64,000 nt of DNA from Ligula intestinalis (taxonomy: Eukaryota > Platyhelminthes > Cestoda > Diphyllobothriidea > Diphyllobothriidae), in NCBI GenBank assembly GCA_036362985.1, contig JAYGXS010000006.1, forward strand, positions 15,637,266-15,701,265, in the 5' to 3' direction. The notes under the pieces were generated by a model. It saw only the letters and a list, made by a program, of their open reading frames with translations, searched no databases and was not told where the DNA came from. Below are positions 10,470-22,699 of the stretch, in pieces. Position 1 is the stretch's first letter. Each line of letters begins with the position of its first letter. A program made the translations under genes and the position numbers.

Positions 10470-13400
10470 TTAAGATGTTTCTGATAACATACTGTCGGCT
10501 TTGTCAGGGAAGCTAAAGTCAAGGTGTCATTTTTTCTAAAGTGAGGTTTTTTGCAAGAAACCTAAAAGTCGTGCATTCAAAAGCGGGAATCGTGGAGTGA
10601 CTAAAATATGTCGGGTTTATACTGTATAGAATCTGTATTGCAAGGCTATTTAATAAACCTTGTTGGCCGAAAACTTATTTCCGCATTTCTTGTGGTTGGT
10701 CAATGGCAGTCCGTAGAACTGTCTACCAATCATTTTCCACCAAAGGCCACCAATATTTTACTGCCAACTAAGAGACCTAAATTACGACTCTCTTTCCGAG
10801 GACAACTCATGCAAAATCTGGTTGAGAGCAAACAAGTAAGTGCAGCACTGACAAACCTTTTGCACGTTTGCTTTTAAAATGATTAAAACAAGAAGGTCAA
10901 CTATAAATAATGTATTTTGGGTATCAGCGCGCCCACTGAATGCAAGACCTACAGTAGTTTTCCTATCTCATGAAATGTAGTGGATTCACTAAAAAGGTAA
11001 TTTTGCGCAAAATCAGCACACGCAGCATGCCCCCAAACTATAATAGAAGTAAAGTAAGAACCTTCAGTAAAAATTAGACACACATTGGTGGACTACTTAC
11101 TATTTGCTAGCAAAATAATATTTAAGTTGCAAAAAAACTCGAAATTAGGGAAATGGCGATATGTCAAGTCGGTGATCCAATTTTACATATAAGTATGTTT
11201 AAAGCATGTGAGTGAGAAAGAATGGCAAGTTAATACAAAATAAGTACAAATCCAAAATTTTATAAGTTTAATTGTTTCCATTAAAATTTACACTTGCATT
11301 AAATGTGTCAGAAATGGATGTGGTCACCTTAACTAAAGTTTTTTTCCCAATGTGGATACTTCGTAAAAATTTCCGTATTTAATGTACAAAAAGATCGTTG
11401 CGTGCTTTGTATTAATTTTTATTGACAATTGCAAATATATTTTCTACGGTAATCCCGGCTGTTGAGCGGAATAAAAATAGATTGAAGGCAACACATGGCT
11501 AGGCTGGCTGTTTACTATAACGTTAGATTACGGTTGTACTTGTAGTCAAATTCATACCATCTTGTGTATATTGAAAGACATTTCCTTTTGTCACATTTCT
11601 TTGTAATTATTTCGAGAGTGCGAACGCGACGAGCTGCAGATTGTTTTCGAAATTCTGTTGAATACTTTACGAATTTCACTGTTTTGCTCCGATTGCCCCT
11701 AACTACCGATTTCGTTCAACCTACTTACCAAAAACTTAACAAAATGAAAGATCTTAAAAGCATTTACCTAAATAAGGTGTTCTTAAACATTCCTCCTTAT
11801 GTAGCTGTCTATCTAGGTCATGACTTTAGAATCACCCAAACATGCCAACTCGTAGCCGAGAAAAATGAATTTCCACAAGAAAAGCTGAGAATGAATGCGG
11901 CTGAGATTAATTTAAAAACTTTCTATAACAAGTTACCTCTTCAAAAAGTGCTTTAGATGGTTCGAAGTCAAGCATCTGTGTATTACACCTTTTTTGAAGT
12001 TAAAGTTAAGATCAAATGGGGTATTTTGACCAGCGATGACTACTCTGCTGGAAATGAAAGAACTTACATTTCTATGTAAACCAGAGCAGTTTTCAATGCG
12101 TTCTTTTATTTCAGGGCACCCTTCTTTTATTTTAAATGCACAACAGACTGACCCAAAATATCCCTCCATATTTTGTAAAATGATAGTCTTTTGTCTGCGC
12201 TGTTCCAAGTTTTTATATTCATTGATTTTCTTCTATATTTTCACAACCTTTGGACGGAGTTACTTAACATCGTTACTGAGAAAGTAATGCAATTCCGTGT
12301 TAGCTCATGTAAAGTCAAACAGGACCAGTAATTCCGGCGTACTCAAACACATTTTGGTCTCTTATTAGTTTATTACTTATCTTTAGGGCACAAAACGTAA
12401 CAGTTTTGTAATGAAGAATTTTGTTAGATGAATTCATTTTTCTTCTCCAGAGAACAATGCTTTATCTCAAACGTACACTAGCCCCAATTTCATGGATGCA
12501 AAACAAACAAAATTTAAAAAGTTGTGGCTCTTCATTAATGTTTTTTATAGTGCAACATGCACAAACAACAAGTTCTTTTGCGTAGCGTTTAATAGCGTAG
12601 GAAATTCCTCGGATATCAACAAACGCTGGATTTCGCCCATTTACGCCTCTATTTTCTCCCACTATATTGAGATGAAAGGAATTAAATTCTCGCGAGATGT
12701 ATTTTGCGCCTCAAGTCAACCCAGTGAACTGCATGAACAAACTCAAATGATTGTTAAATCCCCCAATCCCCCACCTTTCATCAGATATGTAATCTACTGT
12801 GGAATGACTGAACGTAAATAGTAAAAAAATTATGCGTAACGCAGAACTTTGGCGCTCACTTATGCTGAAGAATTGACTGAAAATATACAAAAGGTTCTCA
12901 CAAATCACAAGATCCATAAAAGAAAGTGGTCAGCATCAAAACACACTTGTAAGTAGTGCTTACTAATGGACACTTTAATACAGACATGAAGCTGTCTGGC
13001 AAGTGGAGGAAGAAACCAGCAATCAAGCAAAGTCTTCTTTAATTATATAGTGCGAAAATTTAATAAAATCTAAAAGTATTATAGAAACATGTAAAATGGG
13101 TTAATATACGAATTCAGTGTCAGAGGTAGCGATTACAAAACTCTTTTCGTGAGCTTTACCTGGTACTTACTTATTTCTGTACAGGCATCCTTTTGGTATG
13201 CAAGACCTGCGGCGGTTTTCATATTCAAAATGTCCCCTAGTCCTGACTGTTGAATAGTTTTTATAATGGGGACAAAGTGGATATTTTTGGTGAGTGACCG
13301 GCTGTTCATTTTTTCCCCCAGCAGGTTCTTATAAAAAGGACTATTTCTACCCAAATGTTTTCTTTAAATCGGGAGAAAAGAGAATCAATCTTTTCCTTGG

Positions 13401-13760
13401 ACACCTTCAGCAAATTACACTATCCCCTCGAACTGAACGAAGAGGATGTCCTCGGCAGGAAGTTGACGCCGCCGGTTTGTTATATTCAGCACGAAACATT
13501 TATATTTATCTATTCTCATAAATGCATGCATTCACACCTATTCGAAGATCAGTTGGCAAACTTACGTGTGCTTCATATGAATTCTCCTCAGGGCAGTATA
13601 GGTATATGGGAACGGAGTCAAGAAGGCCTCGTCAGTGACTAGCGAAATTGACTAAAATCGTCATACCATAAAAGTGGAGTGTGGAATTATGCGGGGCAAA
13701 ATAAGCGGTAGTGGGTGTTAGGAAGAGGGAGACGGGGGATGGAGGATTGTGTATGATCAA
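10470..13760. other. Long AT-rich stretch, no recognised gene
   Basis: Two open frames of 130 codons (11564-11956) and 109 codons (12492-12821) occur on the plus strand. Neither shows a domain, signal peptide, splice context or repeat match. They may be chance frames or decayed element fragments. Confidence 0.5.
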
Positions 13761-13767
13761 TTGAACA

Positions 13768-14640
13768 TTGCCTACAGTAAGCCGGAGACTTGTACGAGGT
13801 CCTTCTGTGCCCACCAGTCCAGCCCTTCTGCCCTTCCTAGCAGACGCTGGTCGAGTGGCTTATGAGCGGTCAAAAGGAGATGACCCTAAGTTCTGGCTCG
13901 CAATCCCTTATGTGAAGAATGTATCAGAGGCGGCTGCAAGAATCCTGAAACCATTCGGGATTGGTGTGGCTCACAGGCCGGAATCAACCATCAGACAGCA
14001 ACTTATGAGGCCCAAAGACCCACTACCTCTGACAGAATAATCAGGTGTGGTCTACAGCATACCATCCAAGACTGCACTGCAAGGTATATCGGTGAAACGG
14101 GCAGGCGCCTTGGCACAAGGTTGCATGAGCATCAGCTTGCAATCAACCGCGAGGATAAGCTGTCTTTGTTCTATGACCGCGTAAAGCAGAAGAAACACAA
14201 ATTCGCCTTTGAAAAAGCAAGGGTAATAGGCCGGGCCAACGACAAGATGGCCAGACTGCTGTTTGAAAGTTAGTCCTCGACTAGCACACCAAACAGAGCC
14301 ATGTACCTTCATCCCGCCTACCAAGCGCTCCGCAAAAGGCTAACATCGGCTCAAAACGGAGCAATAGGTTGGGCGGAGAGCGATAAACGGGGCCGACAGC
14401 CGGTAGCCGCGAGCAAAGAGGGTGGAAACTCTCACGAGTCACAAAAACGACTTGACATAGCTCACAACGGCGCGAGCAATTGAAACAGCCAAGAAAATCG
14501 ATCGGCGCAATCGACTGACGCATGGGCGAATGGGCGTTCACAGTTATCTGACGCACACAGGAATACAGACACCTTGCTCTGACGAGGAAAGCCAGAGAGC
14601 TTTTGAAACGTCAGCCTGAATATACTATGTTCTCAAAAAT
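13768..14640 (+). pseudogene. Penelope-like element 3' part: RT C-terminus and GIY-YIG
   Basis: PLEs prime reverse transcription with a GIY-YIG endonuclease. The conserved run-in WLAIPYVKNVSEAA and KPFGIGVAHRPES is open to a TAA at 14038-14040. The GIY half (SGVVYSI) follows that stop in the same frame; the YIG half (RYIGETGRRLGTRLHEHQ) is in another frame, so an indel separates them near 14070-14090. The frame ends at a TAG (14272-14274) and continues past it with a tail typical of these proteins. The element is dead. A hammerhead-like motif lies downstream at 14579-14609. Confidence 0.9.
14579..14609 (+). ncRNA. Hammerhead-ribozyme-like core in PLE 3' region
   Basis: CTGACGA (14579-14585), a 6-bp stem (GAAAGC with GCTTTT, one G-U pair, loop CAGAGA), then GAAAC at 14605-14609. 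This is the layout of hammerhead core box 1, stem II and box 2. Stem III and the cleavage site are not convincing, so activity is doubtful. Confidence 0.55.
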
Positions 14641-16940
14641 CGTCTCCTCTTCTTCCTCATCCGGGGATGATGTAAGGAATATTTTATCTGGACCTCAAAT
14701 TTTCCTGCATAGTACGGAAAGTTTTGTTGGGATCCACATAATTTATCGATTGTAGATTGGTATATGGAAGGCTAGTAATGTGCGCGTTTCCTTTCCAGGG
14801 TGCCTAGTAGCGTAGAACTTTGAGCTTTATATGCCGCTGGTAGTTTCACAACCTAGCCTGTATTTTTTTGAACGCTAAACTTCTATAGAGGTGAGAAAAC
14901 CTAGAGTACTTTTAAACTGTAGCTCCAAAAATGATGACTTCATAGGTACATGAACTGCAATCTTCTCACATTTAGAAGTAATGGATCGTAAGTTATGATG
15001 GGTTATTTTTTAGGACTCGAGTGGTCTGCTCAGCTTAACTTTTAACAACCTAGACAACATTCCTATTTAAGGTGCAGATTCTGGCAATTGTCAGACTTTT
15101 ACTTAATACTAACATCTATCTTTTCGTATTAACCGGAAAGGTCTAATTGGCTAACATATGTTTTCGGCTTTTCATCATCGGACGTGTACGGTTGCATGTA
15201 TTAGGAAAATAGGAGAGTTGGACAGGGTTTATCGATGTCTTATAATATAACTCATTGTTCTCACAGCGCCTGCATGATAAAGTCGGCATGTACAGCTCAG
15301 TGGACTAGGGGAAGGTGGAAAATACGGTAAGCGGTGAGTAGTGGTCATGGTTCGAGTACGCGAAGTGAAAATCACTGACACGTGCACAGAGTACACAACC
15401 GTCATCAGGGGTGTGGCAGCATGTGATCACCATCTGGCTTTGGCTTCGGTCACGGAAGAAAGATCGTTTGTATTAGCGTCTTTTGACAGCCCAGCACTAG
15501 ATTCGCTAGTCGTAAAACCACTTTCTCAGCTGTCGCTAGCTGGCGTAAGCCCTTAGGGAAGTTGGCTTGTGTCCGGTAGCCAACCTGAAAGGCTTCGCTC
15601 GAATCCACTAGGTGTGCGAGAATAGAATTCGAACAATAAATGACTACTTAACCATGATGAATTATTCCTGCTGTTTTTAGAAGCTCCTTTATATTCAAAT
15701 ACTTTGTACAGTCTTTATTGTGCTTATTTGGTAACTGAGTGGATTATAGCCCAATTCTGTGTTTGGAAAAATAGTATCCTTCGGTTTAAAAGAAACGATT
15801 TCAATTGCCGGATGACACTCTCGCCTAGGTTTTCCAAACTGCATGCTACATAATTTATATGTATGGAATATCACACACTTTTCTAAGGACGCATACAATT
15901 TTGGAATTAATATGGCCCATGTCGGATACTTCACAAACGTCATTAATTAGGGAGCAACTGTGATTATGTATGAATGGAAATGCCAGGCTCACAAAACCTC
16001 TCGAAATTATGCATTTGTAAAAAATATAACTACTCTCTTTATCTAATACAAAATTTGAAGTCGTTATTATTTACAAAATCAGCACAAAAAGGGTACTTAG
16101 AACATATTTATATATAAGGTCATCAGAAATCAGTCAAAATGACCATAATACTTAATTTATTACTTCAAGTATAACGTAGTTTGGCCGAAAAGAGGTGTAG
16201 TCAGATGCCACCATCCTGCTTTACCTGAAATATCTTGGGATTCTGCTGCAAGATAATCATTATTCCAAAATCAGCCGCTTAATCGTTTCGTATTTGCACC
16301 TCAGAATTTTAGTTTTTAAGGGTTCATATATATTTTTCAGAATGCGTTATTTTAAGGACTTCAATTTAAAGCTCGTTTGTCAACATTATGTAAGCTGCTG
16401 GTAAGGTCATGTTGCTAATGGCCACCCCAGTGAACCTAGGCAAACTGCAAACCCACAACGTAGCCAAATGTGGGTGCCGTCACATAGTAAAACTGGCAGA
16501 TATTTGTTCTTCCAAAAGGTGTCATAGTAACGAAAATCGTAGCCACTCTCTGCATTCAGTCAACGTTTTTCACAGCTCAACTCCACTATTTCTTTTGAAG
16601 CACAAAGGAACGGTAGATTTTGCATCGAATCAACATCGCAATGCGTAGAATTTCTGTAGGGTCGTAAGAAGCCGGAAAAGTCACACAGTTAGAAGGTTTT
16701 TGTTGCAAAACATTCTGCGGAGTAGTACCTTGTCCTAAATGGAAGTAGGTTTTTGAACTGTGCATCTTTCAACCAACAGTAAAATTAAAATTAAACATTG
16801 CAAGAAGAGGCTGATGGACTTTCTAACGATAAATGGTAAATATTAATCAAGCCTGTGTGGATAAATTCTTCACTCAAACCAACGCTGAAACGTAAGAAGG
16901 TGGCAAAGTCGGCCAGATCTATGTTACAGCTGATTAGACG
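14641..16940. other. Unassigned, with one SINE-like head near 15290
   Basis: Apart from the tRNA-like segment listed separately, no gene or shared repeat was recognised. Open frames at 15341-15556 and 16409-16648 show no domain. Confidence 0.4.
15294..15360 (+). repeat. tRNA-like SINE head (second type)
   Basis: An A-box-like ACAGCTCAGTGGACTAG is followed about 50 bases later by a B-box-like GGTTCGAGTAC. The arms do not fold into a full tRNA, so this is read as a SINE head rather than a tRNA gene. Its body does not match the main SINE core. Confidence 0.45.
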
Positions 16941-16954
16941 AGCCTTTATGGGGG

Positions 16955-17711
16955 TTTGAAAAAGACAGCTTTTCCAAAACCTTTGGAAGCTTCATTCGGC
17001 CGCACCTGGAGTTCGCTATGCAGGCATGGAGACCATGGACTTTCAAAGATTGTACTTTCTTAGAGAAGATCCAGAGGCGAGCGAAAAAGATGGTCAAAGG
17101 TCTAGGAACATTGCCCTATGAAAGCAGACTGTCCATTCTCGACCTATTACCCCTTTCCTACAGACAACTCCGAGGGGACCTCATATTAACCTTCCGTATT
17201 ATGAATAACCTGCATTGTTGTTTCGTTCCTGGTGCTTTCTTTGCCCAGGCTAACACGCCAACTTTGCGCAGGCATTCCCTTAAACTACGCCCGGGAAAAG
17301 CAAGGATCGACGGAAGAAAATTTTTCTTTACCAATAGAGTAGTTTCAGTGTGGAACGCTCTTGTAGAAGAGGTTGTTCTCTCCACTTGTGTCAATGCATT
17401 TAAGAGTAGACTGGACATGTATCAAGCACAAATGCAATGAAGGTAAAAACTCCTTCATCAGATCTCTATGAATCACTTTACAATGAATCACATTGCTAAT
17501 CACATACACTGCACCCAATTATACTACTAACGATTTGCAAGTAGCCATAGATTTTTCTGTCATACTTTTGTGAAGATTGTCTTCCCGGAACATGTAAATG
17601 TCGTACATTTTAAATTTATCTTTGTATAAACTTATTTCCTATCATCCTGTTACCAACAGGGAGTTCAAAGGCATTCGCCTATCTTTCCCTCAATAAGCTG
17701 ATACTGATACT
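16955..17711 (+). mobile_element. 5'-truncated CR1/Jockey-type LINE 3' end
   Basis: The C-terminal tail of a non-LTR reverse transcriptase is open to a stop at 17438-17440. Conserved blocks in order: SFIRPHLEFA (near 16988-17017), LEKIQRRAKKMVKGL, LPYESRL, LRGDLI, RRHSLKLRP, FFFTNRVVSVWNAL, VNAFKSRLD. The catalytic palm lies upstream and is missing. The 3' UTR ends with the family tail GGGAGTTCAAAGGCATTCGC (17660-17679) and short TGATAC repeats (near 17699-17711). The copy is a typical dead-on-arrival insertion. Confidence 0.93.
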
Positions 17712-17955
17712 GAAGCCTATCCTGTCAGGGTAAATCGTACTTTCAAGTAGTTACCTATGCTTTATTAGCTAAAACACTTGACAATGTATGGAAAATCTCC
17801 ATTTGAGGTTAGTCAGACAGTTATGCAGAATTTCTTTGGAATAAACACCCAAAACAGGACATTTCAGTTAATCTTGCAACCCGATTCCTACGTGCTGGTA
17901 GCCACTTGTGATAAACCGTCACCCCATCTCACAGCCAACTTATGTTCGTGCATGC
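17712..17955. other. Short spacer between LINE and PLE fragments
   Basis: No recognised feature. Confidence 0.4.
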
Positions 17956-17959
17956 GCGA

Positions 17960-18690
17960 TTTGAGCATGCGTCCGATTTGACCTCTTTAACTGCAAGGAC
18001 AGTTCAGGCCCGGCTGCGATAAAACACACCCGGCTGCTACCTGCAATATAATCGGTCTTAGCGTTCCCTGAGCCTTCGGCGCATGGTAGCTTTAGACCGG
18101 ACATAATTTCGACACCTAGTCCCGCAACAATGCGTTCGGTTGCCTCCAAAACTTCTTTGCTATATGCCAGCGCTGTTTGTGGTTGGATTTCCCAGGCGGA
18201 GCGCCTTCGGACAGCCGTTACACATATATTGGTTAAGGAGATATGAAGTTTCATATGCTTTTTCTTTCGAGGTTGCAGCCAGCCTGGATCTGCCTGAAGA
18301 GTGCTTTCACTCTCCTTCGATTTTGAGCCGCTTGCTGAAAGACTACATGCTGTTCCTTACCTTTCTGTAAGCCATTGTTTTTACTTCGCGTTTGGAACTT
18401 TGCCTGCGGAGCACATCAAGGAACGGCAACTGTTACTCTTTTTTCACCCCCTGTTGTATATATTGGGTTTGGGGAGATGGTGGAAGTCCTGCAGCATGTT
18501 CTTTTTTAAGGTGTCGTCTAAGAGACCCCATCAAAAAATCGGCAGCTGTTAGGCGGTCAATCTTTTACAGCCCATGTTGAACCAAATCTGCCGTCAAAAA
18601 GGCTACTGGGGAACCCATTGGAGTTCCTCTGACCTCCTGCAAAGGTTTAGGTCTTTTGGCAAAATTCACACAGCCTCATGAGGTGCACTA
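17960..18690 (-). pseudogene. Penelope-like RT fragment
   Basis: The minus strand encodes the PLE reverse transcriptase box RGTPMGSPV (near 18604-18630), followed in pieces and different frames by material typical of the region between the RT palm and the endonuclease. Several stops and frame changes interrupt it. It is probably the decayed 5' neighbour of other PLE pieces in 18.8-20.5 kb, though of opposite orientation to the piece at 19480. Confidence 0.65.
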
Positions 18691-18989
18691 AACTCGGCAT
18701 GATGGATGTGGATAAGCTCGCTGCGTCGAAAGAGACCATTATTTCGTCTTACTGAATTCCCCGACCTTGAAGGTCTACAAGGAATTGGACACCAGTACGA
18801 GCTCCACAGATCAGATGAATATAGACATGACTTAACTGCAAGTGCTGCTTTTTTTAATTACTTGACGTTTCGGATTCCTTCGGGAAAAGACATGACTCCA
18901 TTAATCAAAAAGTTATCTTCTGCCCTACTTACAAGAATGAGAGTTGGGTTCTTAATGTGCCTGACCTTCGACCTAAACCCTCAGCTTAG

Positions 18990-19370
18990 ATGCCAATGCA
19001 AGCGAAAATGTGGATCCTAGGAAGTATTTGAGAAGAAGCAAATGCAATCGCTGGGACAAAAGCTCTATTCGCCTGGCCTTTCGGATTCCGTCGCGGATCC
19101 ATCATCAGAGACAAAAAGAAACGGATAATTCATATACGGGGAGTTACAGTATCTATAGGATGCAGTTGCTATGCTTGCGAGTGCCCGTTTTGAGCTGCTT
19201 GCTTGATGGCATGTGTGCGGGTCGTGACCTGTTGAATTTTAATCACCCGTGCTGGACTTGGGCATGATGAATTGCTCAGTTATTTACCTTTCTGGTGCTA
19301 GCGTTAGAAGATGTGTTTGCCTGTGCGCTCTCCGGTGGCTTATTGTTTTGGCCAAACTATCCCCAGCACC
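18990..19370 (-). repeat. PLE terminal repeat (pLTR), minus orientation
   Basis: Similar to the reverse complement of 20163-20500 over about 330 bases, and to 38941-39183. Includes the block ending GACAAAAGCTCTATTCGCC next to a hammerhead-like core at 19077-19108. In PLEs such repeats flank the coding region, either direct or inverted. Confidence 0.75.
19077..19108 (-). ncRNA. Hammerhead-like core in PLE repeat
   Basis: On the minus strand: CTGATGA (19108-19102), a stem GGAT..CCG with CGG..ATCC around a CGA loop (one bulge), then GAAAG. Box 2 has GAAAG in place of GAAAC. Stem III is not resolved. Confidence 0.55.
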
Positions 19371-19479
19371 GACAATGGGTTGGGCAGGTCATTTTACTTG
19401 TTTATAGACTGGGAGGCCGTGTTATGGCAAGAAATATTTGGAATCGTCTATAGAATCTGGTGCAATTGAGGATATAGCA

Positions 19480-19697
19480 ATTACGTCGGGAAACTTCAAA
19501 GACTCCTGAAAAGGCGAATTGTCGAACACACAGCAGCAGTGTGGAATAACGACGCCAATTCTCAATTCACAGCTCATTCAACGAGGCTGGGTCACGCATT
19601 CAAATTCGATGAGGCCAAAATTTTCGCGAGAGGTGACACTCGGGTTAGTCACGAGATGCTTGAGTCATAGTTTACGGGGCCCCAGTCTACAGGATAC
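19480..19697 (+). pseudogene. PLE GIY-YIG C-terminal fragment
   Basis: Reads NYVGKLQRLLKRRIVEHTA at the start and later FKFDEAKIFARGDTRVSHE, closely like the endonuclease ends at 39300-39400 and 49150-49340. Only the YVG half and C-terminal tail remain. A TAG falls where related copies have a Trp. The sequence breaks after GGGCCCCAGTCTACAG near 19697, where an unrelated insertion begins. Confidence 0.85.
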
Positions 19698-20162
19698 AAG
19701 TAGTCCGACTGGGTAATAGAAAAAGTAATAGATGGAGTATATAAGAAGATAAGACATGGAAGACTAGAGTGTTATGTTTAATCTAATTTAATGTAGAAGG
19801 ATTACAGTATGAGAAATTGGTAATTGACAAGTGCAGTCCAGTCATGAGCGGGCTGGGTACAGAGTCGCATTTCGGCAGTGAGGTCGCCGGGTCTGGAGTC
19901 TGCAGACCGATAGTGAGGTCGCCGTGTCCCGGAGTGTCTGGTCGTAAGCCTTCGCCACAATAAGGTCCTTCGTGAACTGATTTTGGAAAGTGCTTGTCCA
20001 GTTAGGACCGACAGAGCCTCAACACACGTCCATGACTTTAAATTTCCTTTGGTACGCTCTGGTGCGCTCATGCTTAGTGAACACGAGAGACAGACGTGCA
20101 AGGAAAGCGTAGCTTAGAGTACGAGGTCAATAAAAGTCTATAAACAAGTGAAATGATCTCGC
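19698..20162 (-). repeat. Insertion inside the PLE, unclassified
   Basis: About 465 bases separate the endonuclease tail (ends 19697) from its natural continuation (CCAATACTTGGTGCTGA, near 20164). Copies at 39 and 49 kb have these parts contiguous or nearly so. The insert carries CAGTGAGGTCGCC-like words that recur in the unclassified repeats near 50.4 kb. Strand is uncertain. Confidence 0.5.
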
Positions 20163-20500
20163 CAGCCAATACTTGGTGCTGAAGCTCAGTTTGCTCAAAT
20201 AAATTCGCCACTCGGGGGCGCATAAGCTAACACGTCTTCTAACGCCAGCATCAAGGATGCAGATTGCCAAGCAATCATCATGGCCAAATCCAAAACAGGT
20301 GATAAACGTTCAACAGGTCACGACCCGCACACCGGCTATCAAGCAAGCAGTTCGCAAGCGGGCACTATCCTCAATAGGGAAGATCATACCGACCGTATCC
20401 TATAGATACTGCAACGCCCCGTATATGGCTCACCCGTTTCTTTTATTGTCTTTGATGATGGATCCGCGAGGAAATTCCACACGTCAGACGAATCAAGTTT
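20163..20500 (+). repeat. PLE terminal repeat (pLTR), plus orientation
   Basis: Inverted partner of 18990-19370. Continues from the end of the coding tail through CACGTCTTCTAACGCCAGCA and CAGGTCACGACCCGCACACC to a decayed hammerhead-like end (TTGATGATGGATCCGCGAGG near 20452-20471). Box 2 is damaged here. Confidence 0.75.
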
Positions 20501-20774
20501 TTGTTGCAGCGGCCACATCTAGAGCTTTTCAACTCAGCTTACTTATGATGCAGTGTTGCTCATGTTACGGGCTCAATCTACAACCCACGCAGACTGTCGC
20601 ACAGTGGCGAGCAGTGTATGTAGATGAGGTGGTACTAACAAAAGCCAGGGAGACTGGAATAGCCTTTTCTGAGCTATTAGCCGTAATGAACTAGCGGAAC
20701 TAGATTGTCTCATAACCTGTTCGGTTAGCACCACTCCGTCATACCTAATGTCTCCGGTCACAGCCGACACAACA

Positions 20775-20915
20775 AGCTCGTGGCTCAATGTTAGACAGTT
20801 AGACTCAATGGCCATATGATTCCGGGTTTGAATCCCAGATGCTTCACGCCTGGAGCCCGGTAATGCTTGGCTGGTGACGATCAATATACTATAACTGTCC
20901 AATCCAGTTTCCATT
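20775..20915 (+). repeat. tRNA-derived SINE
   Basis: A good A-box (TGGCTCAATGTTAGA) and canonical B-box (GGGTTTGAATCCC, near 20824-20836), then a shortened family core with TTGGCTGGTGACGATCA. The best-preserved tRNA head of the family. Confidence 0.8.
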
Positions 20916-20930
20916 ATCAAGGACGGTATC

Positions 20931-22473
20931 GCCTGATCTCAAAAGCTTGATTTCGAGGACTGTCACATATGGGCCTCAGGAAAAATATGCATCTCGAACG
21001 GCCACAAATATACGGACTTTGCGTAGCAACGGTCTCCCTAGCAAAGCGGTCAGAAAAATTGCTCAATTCACAGTTGGCGGAAGGAGGAAATTTTTAAAAA
21101 CTAACATTCGGTATCGCGGGATTTAGAAGGCTGGCTATCTAGCACAAGATGCGAAAGATTAGAACTTCAAGACCATCCTGCAACAGAAACCGTTGGCTAT
21201 AATTCCTGCTTTTATAAATGCTTCTCTGGCGCAGTGACTCACAAATATCATTTTCTGGGCCTTTCTTTCCAACCAAAAATCTAGATAAGTCTTACCATCT
21301 TGGAGCGGAAAAATAGGCTCGCAATTACCCCATGTGGCTTTTAGCTAATTTTCGGAGGATGGCAAGGGTTAGGAGGGTTCGAATTAGGGTTAGAGTTTAG
21401 GTTAAGACATGCGATAAGTAACTCTCCGAAGGTCCGACCGAATTAACTTTCAAATCAAATTATTTTTCTACGGAGCCTTACGTATAATACAACTTTTATC
21501 AATACGGTCATCAGATTGTGTAACTTAAAACCAAATAATGAATTCAAAGTATTATGTTCAGGATCTGACGCTGTATTTAAGGTAGGTGACTATGACACGT
21601 TAAACGCCGGTATCACGTGTACCAGAGTCTTTAAAACAAAATGGAGAATAATCTTTGTGTTTACTTTTAGACAGAGAAATTTGAATCAATTCATCCAGTT
21701 GTACAGATGCTGACTATAGGCCAGTTTATCTAATTTGAGATTTCCCTTCACACTATTGGGGAACCGCTACCTAACGGTAAAGCAAAACGCACGGCGTCAG
21801 GAGCTTATAATATCTTGGCAAAATGATAACTGATCAAGCGAGGATTTTAATTTTAAGACATTTTTAGTTGTCATCACATAAGCCTATAGCCAAGTAAATT
21901 AACTCAAGGTTTTCGTTATATCTTCACCAGTATAGCTAACTTAGCGGTCCAATACACCTTCATAAATTTAATTTCTAGACGTTCTGAGCAGTAGATGGCC
22001 TTTAACAAAAATTTTCACCCGAAATTCTGAAATCGATTTTCGATTAGTAAGGGATATTAGGTTGAGTTCAAATATTGATTTTTTGCAACATCATTCGAAG
22101 ATATGTAAGTCATGCAAGTACGTCGGCTATATAATGAGTCTCTTTCAGACTGCCTTCAAAGTTTGCGCTGGGTTTTAAAAATTACCGTTTATGCAGCATG
22201 AATTTTGTTATCATTGATTTTCAGTGCCCTTATAAATTAAAATATCTTTTTTGGAAAAAAACGCACAAAAATATCATACTTTTTGTTCGTTTGGTAAACA
22301 ATTAGGGCTTCTTTGTTGTTCATCCTTGAAGATTGACTACCTTTCTGGTTTATCTCAAAAAAATTACTGGTTCAATAGGCCTCTTTAAATTTAATTTCGA
22401 GACATGTTGTAGATACTGTTGATCCGTAGAGCTTGTGTCGCACTTCTGTACTCGGTACCTTAAATTCCAGAAA
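20931..22473. other. Unassigned AT-rich DNA with a short telomere-like patch
   Basis: The patch at 21365-21405 reads AGGGTTAGGAGGGTTCG and AGGGTTAGAGTTTAGG in the G-rich sense, the opposite sense to most other copies. Nothing else recognised. Confidence 0.5.
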
Positions 22474-22678
22474 ATGACAGCGACCGACTCAGGTAATGCG
22501 TACAACCCATGTGCCGTATGCGATGAGACTGAAGAACGGGAGGATATAGAAAAACCGGGTGAGTTAGCACAGGTTCTTGCTCTTTTTCTACAGTTTCTGT
22601 ACACTACTTTCTCTACCACTATGGAAGAGAACGCGCAATCAGTTTCCCTTGTAGGAAGCCTAACTGGACATTTCAGAA
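22474..22678 (+). CDS. Candidate exon, unrecognised protein
   Basis: An acceptor-like TAAATTCCAG ends at 22470, an ATG follows at 22474, and an excellent donor (GTAAGT) begins at 22679. The 68 codons are open and read as a mixed acidic peptide with NPCAVCDETEE (a C-x2-C pair) and ELAQVLALFLQFLYTTF. It would end in phase 1. No family was recognised. The opposite strand is also open for 120 codons, which weakens the case. Confidence 0.3.
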
Positions 22679-22699
22679 GTAAGTAAATGCTGTCGTTTT

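Noticed and set aside
11564..11956. 130-codon open frame in AT-rich DNA
   Set aside because: No recognised motif and no gene context; listed only in the region note.
17158..17418. Minus-strand frame of 86 codons
   Set aside because: Shadow of the LINE reverse transcriptase tail on the plus strand.
20775..20850. Functional tRNA gene
   Set aside because: A- and B-boxes are good but the acceptor and other stems do not pair, and the sequence continues into the SINE body.
21365..21405. True telomere or chromosome end
   Set aside because: The array is short, degenerate and flanked by ordinary sequence; likewise at the other telomere-like sites.
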